64,000 nt of DNA, taken from NCBI GenBank assembly GCA_016711925.1, contig JADJSA010000002.1:1-64000 (forward strand), in the 5' to 3' direction. Below the pieces are notes generated by a model. The model saw nothing but the letters and a program-made list of their open reading frames with translations, was not told where the DNA came from and searched no databases. This document shows, one piece after another, positions 33,132 through 42,121 of the stretch. Position 1 is the first letter of the stretch; every line of letters starts with the position of its first letter. A program made the translations under genes and the position numbers. Source of the DNA: Candidatus Methylophosphatis haderslevensis (GTDB lineage Bacteria > Pseudomonadota > Gammaproteobacteria > Burkholderiales > Rhodocyclaceae).

Positions 33132-34133
33132 TCAGACGAAGGCGTCCTCGGTGCCTTTGGATGCCAACTGTATCTGGCCTTCCTCGGCCAGCCGGCGGGC
33201 GGTCTTGAGAATCTCTTTCTGCTCGGCCTCGACTTCGGACAGGCGCACCGGACCGCGCGATTCGAGATCCTCGCGCAGCATCTCGGCAGCGCGCTGCGAC
33301 ATGTTCTTGAATACCTTCTCGCGCAGTTCGGGCGGTGCGCCCTTGAGCGCGATGATCAGCGAATCCGACTGGATTTCGCGCAGCAACACCTGGAAGCCGC
33401 GATCGTCGAGATCGATCAGGTTCTCGAACACGAACATCTCGTCGAGGATCTTCTGCGCCAGATCGGCGTCGTATTCGCGCACGTTGTCGATGATCGCCGT
33501 CTCGGCCGCCGAGCCGACGAAGTTGAGGATCTCGGCTGCGGTCTTGACCCCGCCAAGCGCCGTCTTTTTCATCGATGCGGCACCTGCCATCACGCGCGAC
33601 AGCGCGTCGTTGAGTTCGCGCAAGGCGGCCGGCTGTACACCGTCGAGCGTGGCGATGCGCAGGATCACGTCGTTGCGCAGACGCTCGGTGAAGTTCTTGA
33701 GAATGTCACCCGCATGGTCGTATTCGAGATGCACCAGAATCGTCGCGATGATCTGCGGATGCTCGTTCTTGATCAGGTCGGCCACCGTGTTGGCGTCCAT
33801 CCACTTGAGTCCCTCGATGCCGGCGGTATCGCCACCGGAGAGGATTCGCGAGATCAGGTTGGCGGCGCGGTCGTCGCCCAATGCCTTGGTCAGCATGGTG
33901 CGGATCATCTGCTCATCGGCAATCACCGGCGAGCCCTTGCTGGCGTGACTGCTCAGTTCGTCGAGCAGGGTTTCGACGCGTTCGCGCGGCGCAGCCTGCA
34001 GGCTTGCCATCGCGCTGCCGAGCCGCTGCACTTCCTTCGGACCGAGGTGCTTGAGCACCTCTGCCGCCTCGTCGGCACCGAGCGAGACCAGCAACAAGGC
34101 GCCTTTCTCGAATCCGTCATCCTTGTCCGCCAT
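33132..34133 (-). CDS. fliG: flagellar motor switch protein FliG
   Basis: 333 residues. The N-domain (KGALLLVSLGADEAAEVLKH) binds FliF. The middle has the EHPQ motif (LIKNEHPQIIATILVHLEYD). The C-domain has MFVFENLIDLDDRGFQVLLR, EIQSDSLIIALKGAPPELRE and KVFKNMSQRAAEMLREDLES, carrying the charged helix that faces the stator. Arg and Asp residues of the torque helix are present. It overlaps fliF by 17 nt. Intact. Confidence 0.97.
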   Translation of the reverse strand: MADKDDGFEKGALLLVSLGADEAAEVLKHLGPKEVQRLGSAMASLQAAPRERVETLLDELSSHASKGSPVIADEQMIRTMLTKALGDDRAANLISRILSGGDTAGIEGLKWMDANTVADLIKNEHPQIIATILVHLEYDHAGDILKNFTERLRNDVILRIATLDGVQPAALRELNDALSRVMAGAASMKKTALGGVKTAAEILNFVGSAAETAIIDNVREYDADLAQKILDEMFVFENLIDLDDRGFQVLLREIQSDSLIIALKGAPPELREKVFKNMSQRAAEMLREDLESRGPVRLSEVEAEQKEILKTARRLAEEGQIQLASKGTEDAFV

Positions 34134-35784
34134 GGGTCCACTCCTTGATCACGTTGGCGACGAGTTTCGGATCGTTCTTGGCCAGTTCCTTGGCCTGCGC
34201 GAGCTTTTGCTCGAAGCTCGGCAGTGCAAGGGCGGCACCGGGACCGGACAGCGACACTACCGCATCGTCGCCACCCGGCGTTACATCGCGCAGTGCGTCC
34301 TGCTCCTCCTTGCGGGCGGCCATCTGACGCACCAGCGGTTTGATCACGCCGAACAGCAGATACAGCGCCACGCCGGCGAACAGCGCGTACTTGAAGATGT
34401 CCTTGGCGAGCGAGATGAACTCCGGCGACTTCCAGAACGGCGCCTCGGACAGGGTTTCCGGGTCAGCAGCGCGGAATGGCGAACTGGTCACGTTGAGCGT
34501 ATCGCCGCGCTCCTTGTTGAAGCCCATTGCTTCGCGCACCAGGTCGGTGATCTGCTTGATCTCGGCTTCACTGAGGGGCGTGGTCTTGACCTTGCCGTCG
34601 GGCAGTTTCTCGGTCTTGTGATTGACCACCACCGCGACCGACAGGCGCTTGACCGTGCCGACGGCCGTCTTGACATGGCGCACCGTCTTGTCGACTTCGT
34701 AGTTGACGGTCGCATTCTTCGACGCGTTGAGCGGCGCCGGCTGGTTCGCGGCTGTCGGGGTGCCGGGCGCAGCCGGCGTGGTCAGCGGTGCGGTGGCCGG
34801 GGCCGGCGGCTGGTTCGAAAGGGCGCCGGGTACGCCGGTTGCGCCCGCCTCGCGCGTGGTCTGCTCCTGCGACTGCTGGCTGCGAATGGCCGCCTTGTCC
34901 GGCGGATTCGGCGCATAGGTCTCGGCGGTCTGTTCGGCCTGGTCGAAGTCGACCGCGGCGGTGACCTGCGCACGGTGGTTGCCCGGCCCGGTGATCGGCG
35001 TCAGGATCTGTTCGATACGCTTGATGTAGCCCTGCTCCATCTCTTCGACATACTTGAGCTGGGTCGGATCGAGCCCGGCGTCGCGCCGGCCGTCCTTGTT
35101 CTGCGACAGCAGCTTGCCGTTCTGGTCCAGTATCGACACCGCGGACGGCAACAGCTCCGGCACGCTGGAGGCCACCAGGTGCACGATGCCGGCCACTTGC
35201 GATGCCTCGAGCAGCCGACCGCCACGCAGGTTCACCAGCACGCTTGCGGTGGGTTTCTGTTCATCGCGCAGGAATCCGGTCTGCTTGGGAATCGCCAGAT
35301 GCACGCGCGCGCCGTCTACCGCCGAGAGCGACTGGATCGAGCGCGCCAGTTCCCCCTCGAGCGCGCGCTGGTAGTTGATGTGCTCGGCGAACTGCGACAG
35401 GCCGAGCTTCTGCGCCTCCATCAGCTCGAAGCCAACCAGCCCGCCGCGCGGCAGCCCCTGCGAAGCCAGCTTGAGGCGCACATCGTGCACCTGCCCTGAG
35501 GGCACCAGAATCGCCGCGCCGCCCTCTGAATACCGGTAGGGCACGTTCTGCTGCTGGAGAGCGGCAATGATCGCGCCGCCGTCCTTTTCGTTCAGATTGG
35601 AGAACAGAACCTGATAGTCGGGGGTGCGGCTCCAAAGCCACAGCCCGGTCAGCACCGCAATCGCCAGCGCCGCGGCCGCCATGCCGGCGAGCTTCTGGCG
35701 CATCGTCATCTGGCTGATGAATGCCAGCGGTGCAGGCAATGCGGCCTGCGCGGGGGTCGGTAGCGTTACCTGTTCGATTGCCAT
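34117..35784 (-). CDS. fliF: flagellar MS-ring protein FliF
   Basis: 555 residues. First membrane helix at about 35-55 (LAGMAAAALAIAVLTGLWLW). YscJ/FliF ring-building domains follow (YQVLFSNLNEKDGGAIIAAL, VRLKLASQGLPRGGLVGFEL, QFAEHINYQRALEGELARSI). A long Pro/Ala-rich periplasmic loop is next (QPPAPATAPLTTPAAPGTPT). The second membrane helix is near 455 (IFKYALFAGVALYLLFGVIK), with a C-terminal FliG-binding tail (FEQKLAQAKELAKNDPKLVA). First gene of the minus-strand operon. A sigma54-like box and a palindrome lie upstream. Confidence 0.96.
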   Translation of the reverse strand: MAIEQVTLPTPAQAALPAPLAFISQMTMRQKLAGMAAAALAIAVLTGLWLWSRTPDYQVLFSNLNEKDGGAIIAALQQQNVPYRYSEGGAAILVPSGQVHDVRLKLASQGLPRGGLVGFELMEAQKLGLSQFAEHINYQRALEGELARSIQSLSAVDGARVHLAIPKQTGFLRDEQKPTASVLVNLRGGRLLEASQVAGIVHLVASSVPELLPSAVSILDQNGKLLSQNKDGRRDAGLDPTQLKYVEEMEQGYIKRIEQILTPITGPGNHRAQVTAAVDFDQAEQTAETYAPNPPDKAAIRSQQSQEQTTREAGATGVPGALSNQPPAPATAPLTTPAAPGTPTAANQPAPLNASKNATVNYEVDKTVRHVKTAVGTVKRLSVAVVVNHKTEKLPDGKVKTTPLSEAEIKQITDLVREAMGFNKERGDTLNVTSSPFRAADPETLSEAPFWKSPEFISLAKDIFKYALFAGVALYLLFGVIKPLVRQMAARKEEQDALRDVTPGGDDAVVSLSGPGAALALPSFEQKLAQAKELAKNDPKLVANVIKEWTHGGQG

Positions 35785-35830
35785 TTGGAGCCTCGCGGTT
35801 CCTTCCGTTGTTCCGAATCATTCTCTGCGA

Positions 35831-35845
35831 CGGCAAACTTTGCCG
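35831..35845. promoter_or_regulatory. palindrome CGGCAAA-N-TTTGCCG in the fliF / fleS-like intergenic region
   Basis: Perfect 7-bp arms around one base, 47 nt upstream of fliF and about 250 nt upstream of the sensor kinase gene. The same core (GGCAAA-N-TTTGCC) recurs upstream of fliO at 39616-39628. GG-to-GC spacing inside it is 10, not 12, so it is not itself a sigma54 core promoter. It is a candidate operator or enhancer for the flagellar regulators. Confidence 0.55.
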
Positions 35846-35855
35846 GTGCGCCGAT

Positions 35856-35872
35856 AAGCGGGCGCTTTGCCA
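35856..35872 (-). promoter_or_regulatory. candidate sigma54 promoter of the fliF operon
   Basis: On the minus strand TGGCAAAGCGCCCGCTT: GG and GC are 12 nt apart (the -24/-12 requirement) and TGGCA fits. The -12 side (CCGCT) is weaker than TTGCA. It sits 72 nt upstream of the fliF ATG. The neighbouring sigma54-activator gene supports it. Confidence 0.5.
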
Positions 35873-36093
35873 CCCTATTCCGATGCCCTCAGCACCGTCC
35901 TTGAAGGTGGGCGTGCCAACCGTGAAATCCGTCACACCGGATTCCAGCGGCGGGCGCGTCGCGACGCTGCGCATTGTTTGGCCCGTTCGCGTCGACGCTT
36001 AGCCGAAATAGCGGCAGTTATTGCCGCCTGTTCGACGGCACGCCCCGGGCGCCTGGTTGCTACTCTGACGTCATCGTGAAACGGCCTCGCTCC

Positions 36094-37328
36094 ATGACCG
36101 ACACTGCTATGCTCATCGACAGCCCGACGCGGCAGCACCCGCAAATGGATCCTGCGGCGCTGGCCGAGGCGTTTCGCCTGTTCAACGAAGCCTCGGGCGA
36201 ACTGTCGCGCGCCTACGACGGCCTGCAGGCACAGGTGGCGCAATTGACGGTCGAACTGGCCGAGGCCAACGGCGAATTGCGCCGGCAGTATCAGGAAAAG
36301 GCCGCACTGAACGAGCGGCTGGGCACCTTGCTGGCGGCGCTGCCCGCTGGTGTCGTGGTTCTCGACGGCCTGGGCATGGTCGACCAGGCAAATCCTGCCG
36401 CTCTGGCGATGCTCGGCAGCGACATCGTCGGCAGGCTATGGGACGAGTTGCTGGCCGGCCGCCTGAGCGCCAGCGATGCCGCAAACGAATGGACCAACGC
36501 GGCTGGCGCGCGGCTGGAAATGCGCGAGACTGCGCTCGACTCCTCAGGCGGGCGAATCGTGCTGGTGCACGATGTGACCGAAGCCCAGCGCATGCGCATG
36601 CTGGCGGCACGCAACGAGCGGCTGGCCGCAATGGGCGAGATGGTCGCGGGGTTGGCTCACCAGTTGCGGACGCCGCTTTCGGCGGCGCTGCTCTACGCCG
36701 CGAACCTCGGCTCGCCTGCGCTTGCCGCGCCCGACCGCGAACGGGTTGCCTCGCGCGTGGTCGAGCGCCTGCAGCACCTGGAGGCGCTGATCCGCGACAT
36801 GCTGGTGTTCGCCCGCGGCGAGATCGGCAGCCGCGAACTGCTCAGCATCAAGGCGCTGGTCGGCGAGGTCTTCGCCAATTGCGATCCGCTCGCCCGCGGC
36901 AAGGGCGTCGAGTTTCTCGCCTTGGCCGAATCCGGCGATGCCGCGGTATGGGTCAGCCGTGCCGATCTGGTGGGCGCGCTGACCAACCTCACCGAAAATG
37001 CCATCGGCGTGGTTCCGGCCGGCGGCATGGTGGCGCTGGACGCCGAGGTAGACGCGGCAAACGTCACGTTCTGTGTCTGCGACAACGGTCCCGGCATCGC
37101 GCCGGCGCTACAGAAACGGCTGTTCGAGCCGTTCTTCACGACACGGGCACAGGGCACCGGGCTCGGGCTCGCAATCGCACGCGGCGTGGCGCGCGCACAT
37201 GGCGGCGATCTCGAATTGCGACCCGGCCGCACCACGCGGGGACAGCAATGGGCAACGGAATTCAGGTTGAGTCTGCCGCGCGCGGCGCAAGCCAGGCTCG
37301 GCAACACGATGGAAAGCGGGGGATGTGC

Positions 37329-37332
<4 letters not shown>
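36094..37332 (+). CDS. FleS-like sensor histidine kinase of the flagellar two-component system
   Basis: 412 residues from the ATG at 36094. Helical and coiled N-terminus (ALAEAFRLFNEASGELSRAY), a PAS domain (LAALPAGVVVLDGLGMVDQA, IVGRLWDELLAG), then HisKA with the H-box GEMVAGLAHQLRTPLSAALL and HATPase with N-box LVGALTNLTENAIGVVPAGG, G1 VCDNGPGIAPALQKRLFEPF and G2 GTGLGLAIARGVARAHGGDL. No membrane helices, so a cytosolic sensor, as FleS and FlrB are. Its stop overlaps the regulator start (ATGA). It is divergent from fliF. It likely phosphorylates the adjacent NtrC-type regulator after an assembly checkpoint. Confidence 0.88.
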
Positions 37333-38673
<1,341 letters not shown>

Positions 38674-38675
<2 letters not shown>

Positions 38676-38689
38676 GCACGGCAATTGCG
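38674..38689 (+). promoter_or_regulatory. sigma54 promoter of fliE
   Basis: AGGCACGGCAATTGCG: GG (-24) and GC (-12) are correctly 12 nt apart, and GGCACG-N4-TTGC matches the consensus at 10 of 10 core positions (TGGCACG-N4-TTGCW, less the outermost T and W). Expected start near 38700, 20 nt before the fliE ATG. It overlaps the end of the regulator gene that probably activates it. Confidence 0.82.
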
Positions 38690-38719
38690 TGGTTATCCGA
38701 TGGACTGACAGGAATTCAA

Positions 38720-39046
38720 ATGGAAACCAAGGGAATCGAGCAGATGCTCTCGCAATTGCGCTCCGCAGCCGACGTCGCCGCCGGCAAACCGGGCGCAGCC
38801 GATGCGACGACGGCCGCCGGCGGCGTTGACTTCGCGCAGGTGCTCGACAGCGCACTTCAGGGCGTCAGCAAGGCCCAGAACGGCGCGCAGGAGATGGCGC
38901 AGTCCTTCTCTGCCGGCGATCCCAACGTCAATCTGCAGGACGTGATGATCAACCTGCAGAAGGCCAACCTGTCGTTCCAGCAGATGGTTCAGGTACGCAA
39001 CAAGCTGGTCACCGCCTATCAGGACATCATGAACATGCAGGTATGA
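38720..39046 (+). CDS. fliE: flagellar hook-basal body protein FliE
   Basis: 108 residues. FliE joins the MS ring to the rod and is the first rod-type export substrate. Typical elements: ETKGIEQMLSQLRSAADVAA at the N-terminus and, at the C-terminus, DPNVNLQDVMINLQKANLSF followed by QQMVQVRNKLVTAYQDIMNM. The Met/Gln/Asn-rich helix at the end is the FliE signature. It is transcribed alone from a sigma54 promoter, separated from the other rod and ring genes. Intact. Confidence 0.95.
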   Translation: METKGIEQMLSQLRSAADVAAGKPGAADATTAAGGVDFAQVLDSALQGVSKAQNGAQEMAQSFSAGDPNVNLQDVMINLQKANLSFQQMVQVRNKLVTAYQDIMNMQV

Positions 39047-39090
39047 CGGCGCCCGGGGCCAGGGCCGGGGCAAATCGCCTCGTGGGCACG

Positions 39091-39148
39091 AATTACTTCA
39101 CGGCGGCGCGGAAAACCTTGCGCGGGGTACCAAATACTTCACGGCAGC
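39091..39148. repeat. 17-nt direct repeat upstream of the small acidic ORF
   Basis: AATTACTTCACGGCGGC (39091-39107) and AAATACTTCACGGCAGC (39132-39148) match at 15 of 17 positions and start 41 nt apart, about four helical turns. They lie between fliE and the ORF at 39201, so they may be paired binding sites for an activator of that ORF. Confidence 0.55.
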
Positions 39149-39200
39149 AGCCCCCCGGCTCTTCTACATTGGCGCCGTACACAACCGAGGGAGATTGACC

Positions 39201-39419
39201 ATGCAACTCAACGAGACGGTCCGCGCTTCATCCTGCTTCCACCACTCGACCCGCACGCTGGCACCCGGCGAAAGCCTTCCGCCGTTTCCCTCGTTGTTCG
39301 ATCAGGTCGTCGCCTGCCGCAACGGGATGCTGAACAAGGCCGCCAACGACGAATCCGATACCGACGACATCGTCGATGAATGCATCGAGGACGACGCCGA
39401 CGAGGAACTCGATAGCTGA
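39201..39419 (+). CDS. small acidic protein of unknown function inside the flagellar locus
   Basis: 72 residues, MQLNETVRASSCFHHSTRTL at the start, then APGESLPPFPSLFDQVVACR and NGMLNKAANDESDTDDIVDE, ending in a strongly acidic run (CIEDDADEELDS). The ribosome site GAGGGAG lies 9-10 nt before the ATG. It has its own strong terminator downstream and a direct repeat upstream, so it looks like a real, separately expressed gene. Three cysteines and the acidic tail recall small metal-binding or anti-activator proteins, but no family is recognised. It is not a known fli gene. Confidence 0.6.
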   Translation: MQLNETVRASSCFHHSTRTLAPGESLPPFPSLFDQVVACRNGMLNKAANDESDTDDIVDECIEDDADEELDS

Positions 39420-39522
39420 CAAACGCGGTAACCACTCCATCCTCGGTCAAGCACCCTCGAATCCCAGTCTTGCCGGCCGCGGCACCCGGCGCAGCCACCC
39501 TTCTTCAGAGCGAGAGTGAATT

Positions 39523-39556
39523 TGCCGGCGGGACCCTCCCCCCGCCGGCCTTTTTT
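39523..39556 (+). terminator. rho-independent terminator of the small acidic ORF
   Basis: GCCGGCGGG (39523-39531) pairs with CCCGCCGGC (39540-39548) around an 8-nt loop, followed by CTTTTTTT. About 100 nt past the stop of the ORF at 39201; it isolates that ORF from fliO. Confidence 0.9.
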
Positions 39557-39615
39557 TGCCTGTATCTCGCTGCAGCGCACCAAACTTGCCGGCCGGCATT
39601 CTCGCCTCTGAAATA

Positions 39616-39628
39616 GGCAAATTTTGCC
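39616..39628. promoter_or_regulatory. palindrome GGCAAA-N-TTTGCC upstream of fliO
   Basis: Perfect 6-bp arms around one T, 49 nt before the fliO ATG. It has the same core as the site at 35831-35845. The half-site TTGCCGG recurs at about 39588, 39626 and 39646, so the region may hold several weaker sites. Confidence 0.55.
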
Positions 39629-39677
39629 GGTCTTATTGCCGGCTCGACTCCACTATTGCCGCCTTACAGTGCGAGGC

Positions 39678-40097
39678 ATGAAACCCGCACTCGCATTCCC
39701 CCCCGCCCTGCTGCTCGTGCCGCATGCCGCCAGGGCGCAGGCCGCACCGGAAGTCGGCAGCGGCCTGCTGCAGATGTTGCTCGGCCTGGGCTTCATCATC
39801 GCGCTGATTTTCGCCAGCCTGTGGCTGCTCAGGCGCCTGACCGCACCGCGCGGCAGCGCCGCCCATGCGTTGCGCATCGTCGCCGGACAGGCGGTCGGCG
39901 CCCGCGAGCGGGTGGTGATCGTCGAAGTCGGCGACACCGCGCTAGTGCTTGGGGTTGCGCCCGGACAAGTCACCAAGCTGCACAGCATGCCCAAATCGGC
40001 GCTGCCGCAGGTCCCGTCAGCCGGCACCGTCACCACGCACCCGTTCGCCAGCCGGTTGCGGCAAATGATGGAGAAGCGCAATGCACCGCCGGCTTGA
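39678..40097 (+). CDS. fliO: flagellar biosynthesis protein FliO
   Basis: 139 residues. A signal-like start (KPALAFPPALLLVPHAARAQ) is followed by one membrane helix (LLQMLLGLGFIIALIFASLW), then LLRRLTAP and a beta-rich cytosolic domain (IVAGQAVGARERVVIVEVGD, TALVLGVAPGQVTKLHSMPK). FliO helps assemble the FliP ring of the export gate. Its last 17 nt overlap fliP. Length is normal. FliO is poorly conserved in sequence; position before fliP makes the call firm. Confidence 0.92.
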   Translation: MKPALAFPPALLLVPHAARAQAAPEVGSGLLQMLLGLGFIIALIFASLWLLRRLTAPRGSAAHALRIVAGQAVGARERVVIVEVGDTALVLGVAPGQVTKLHSMPKSALPQVPSAGTVTTHPFASRLRQMMEKRNAPPA

Positions 40098-40848
40098 GCG
40101 CCTGCTGGCGCGGCCGGCTGCGCTGCTCGGGCTTGTTCCGATCCTCGCGCTGATCCCGGTCGAGACCTTGGCGCAGGCGCTGCCGGCAGTCACCAGCACG
40201 CCCGCGCCGGGCGGCGGCACGACCTATTCGCTGTCGATCCAGACCCTGCTGCTGATGACGTCGCTGACGTTCATCCCGGCGACCCTGCTGATGATGACCA
40301 GCTTCACCCGCATCATCATCGTGCTCTCGCTGCTGCGTCATGCGCTCGGTACGCAGACCAGCCCGCCGAACCAGGTGATGGTCGGGCTGGCGCTGTTCCT
40401 CACTTTCTTCGTCATGGCCCCGGTAGGCGAGAAGATCTACGCCGAGGCTTACCTGCCGCTGTCCGAGAACCGGATCAATTTCAACGAGGCACTCGAGCGC
40501 GGCACGGTGCCGCTGAAGACTTTCATGCTCAAGCAGGCGCGCGAGAACGACCTCGCGCTGTTCGCCAAAATCAGCAACACGCCGAAGGTGGACAAGCCCG
40601 AGCAACTGCCGATGCGGCTGGTGATTCCGGCCTTCGTCACCTCGGAGCTGAAGACCGCCTTCCAGATCGGCTTCATCGTGTATCTGCCGTTCCTGATCAT
40701 CGACCTCGTGGTCGCCTCGGTGCTGATGTCGATGGGCATGATGATGATGTCGCCGGTGATGGTGGCGCTGCCGTTCAAGATCATGCTTTTCGTGCTGGTC
40801 GATGGCTGGACGCTGGTGATCGGCACGCTGATACGCAGTTTCGGATAG
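40081..40848 (+). CDS. fliP: flagellar export gate protein FliP
   Basis: 255 residues. A cleavable-signal-like N-terminus (RPAALLGLVPILALIPVETL, AQA) is followed by membrane helices. Family signatures: LLLMTSLTFIPATLLMMTSF, TRIIIVLSLLRHALGTQTSP with PNQVMVGLALFLTFFVMAPV, and FQIGFIVYLPFLIIDLVVAS with VLMSMGMMMMSPVMVALPFK. GGAG precedes the ATG. It forms the helical FliP5-FliQ4-FliR1 gate in the MS ring. Intact. Confidence 0.97.
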   Translation: MHRRLERLLARPAALLGLVPILALIPVETLAQALPAVTSTPAPGGGTTYSLSIQTLLLMTSLTFIPATLLMMTSFTRIIIVLSLLRHALGTQTSPPNQVMVGLALFLTFFVMAPVGEKIYAEAYLPLSENRINFNEALERGTVPLKTFMLKQARENDLALFAKISNTPKVDKPEQLPMRLVIPAFVTSELKTAFQIGFIVYLPFLIIDLVVASVLMSMGMMMMSPVMVALPFKIMLFVLVDGWTLVIGTLIRSFG

Positions 40849-40857
40849 GACACCTCA

Positions 40858-41127
40858 ATGACCCCCACCACCGTCATCGAAATCGGCCGCGGCGCACTCG
40901 AACTCACGCTGATGGTCTCGGCCCCGCTGTTCGCCGCCGCCCTGGTCACCGGCCTGATCGTCAGCATCTTCCAGGCCGCCACCCAGATCAACGAAATGAC
41001 TTTGTCGTTCGTGCCGAAACTCGTCGTCACCTTCACCACGCTGGTGCTCGCAGGCCCGTGGATGCTGACCAAGCTGACCGACTACATCACCCGGCTGTAC
41101 GAGGCGATTCCATCTCTGATCGGTTAG
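40858..41127 (+). CDS. fliQ: flagellar export gate protein FliQ
   Basis: 89 residues with two membrane helices (LELTLMVSAPLFAAALVTGL, then LVVTFTTLVLAGPWMLTKLT) linked by the conserved VSIFQAATQINEMTLSFVPK, the FliQ signature. 9 nt after fliP and 13 nt before fliR. Intact. Confidence 0.97.
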   Translation: MTPTTVIEIGRGALELTLMVSAPLFAAALVTGLIVSIFQAATQINEMTLSFVPKLVVTFTTLVLAGPWMLTKLTDYITRLYEAIPSLIG

Positions 41128-41140
41128 CCGGCGTCGCGGC

Positions 41141-41926
41141 ATGCTCGCTTTCACCACCGCCGAACTCAATGCCTGGCTCATCGCCTACCTGTTTCCGCTG
41201 ACGCGCGTACTGGGGCTGATCGCCGCGGCGCCGGTGCTCAACAACAAGTCGGTACCGGCGCGCGCGCGCATCGGCCTCGGCGTGGTGATCACGGTCGCGC
41301 TGGTGCCGGCGCTGCCGCCGGCGCACGGCATCGATCCGGGCAGCCTGGTCGGCCTGCTGGTGCTGGCGCAACAGATGCTGATCGGCGTGGCGATGGGCTT
41401 TGCCATGCGCCTGGTATTCGCCGCGATCGACACCGCCGGCGAAGTCATCGGCTTCCAGATGAGCCTGTCATTCGCCACCGCCTTCGATCCGCAGAACGGC
41501 GGCCAGTCGGCGGTGCTGCAGGAATTCCTCGGGTTGCTGGCGACATTGACCTTCCTGGCGCTCGACGGGCACCTGATGCTGATCGCCGCGCTCGCCCAAA
41601 GCTTCAGCTTCCTGCCGGTAACGGCCACACCACTGGCCGCCGCCGGCTGGGGCGAACTCGCGCGTGCCGGCGGCTATGTCTTCGCAGCCGGCGTGCTGCT
41701 CGCGCTGCCGCTGATCGCCACCCTGCTGGTCACCAGCATCGCGCTGGGCGTGCTCACCCGCGCGGCCCCGGCACTCAACATCTTCGCGGTCGGCTTTCCG
41801 ATCACCCTGACGGTCGGCTTCGCCATGCTGGCGCTGTCGCTCGAATACCTGTCGCCCAACTTCCAGCGCCTGTTCATGCACGGCATGGAAACCATCGACC
41901 TGGTGCTGCGCGGACTGGCCGCCTGA
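41141..41926 (+). CDS. fliR: flagellar export gate protein FliR
   Basis: 261 residues, about six membrane helices. Typical: ELNAWLIAYLFPLTRVLGLI at the start, RIGLGVVITVALVPALPPAH, VAMGFAMRLVFAAIDTAGEV with IGFQMSLSFATAFDPQNGGQ, and ALNIFAVGFPITLTVGFAML. Last gene of fliOPQR; flhB and flhA, which often follow, are not in this window. Intact. Confidence 0.97.
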   Translation: MLAFTTAELNAWLIAYLFPLTRVLGLIAAAPVLNNKSVPARARIGLGVVITVALVPALPPAHGIDPGSLVGLLVLAQQMLIGVAMGFAMRLVFAAIDTAGEVIGFQMSLSFATAFDPQNGGQSAVLQEFLGLLATLTFLALDGHLMLIAALAQSFSFLPVTATPLAAAGWGELARAGGYVFAAGVLLALPLIATLLVTSIALGVLTRAAPALNIFAVGFPITLTVGFAMLALSLEYLSPNFQRLFMHGMETIDLVLRGLAA

Positions 41927-42022
41927 CGCGCGCCGCGCCGGCAACGCGCGGCTGCGCACAAAAAGCTCCAACCCCAGAAGCCAGCAGGCACGAGCCTCTC
42001 CGGCCAATGCATCCAGAAACCC

Positions 42023-42062
42023 GCATGGATAGGCGCTTTCAGGGCAGGCACACCGGAAAGCG
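42023..42062 (+). repeat. single 40-nt repeat unit after fliR
   Basis: A unit beginning GCATGGATAGGCGCT, with GGGCAGGCAC in the middle and CCGGAAAGC at its end. It is the same length and phase as the units at 48662-48781, and the head GCATGGATAGGCGCT is identical to the third unit there. It lies in the 200-nt gap between fliR and the RND gene. Confidence 0.65.
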
Positions 42063-42121
42063 CCGCCCGCTGCGGCTCCTGGCAGTGGTCAACTTCCAGC
42101 CAACCCGGCCGGATTCGTCCG

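Noticed and set aside
35831..35845. Palindrome as a sigma54 core promoter
   Set aside because: GG-to-GC spacing is 10 and not 12 nt in either direction.
35834..35857. GCCGATAA at 35850-35857 as a FliA promoter of the fleS-like gene
   Set aside because: The closest -35-like CAAA leaves a spacer of 12, not 15, and lacks the T of TAAA.
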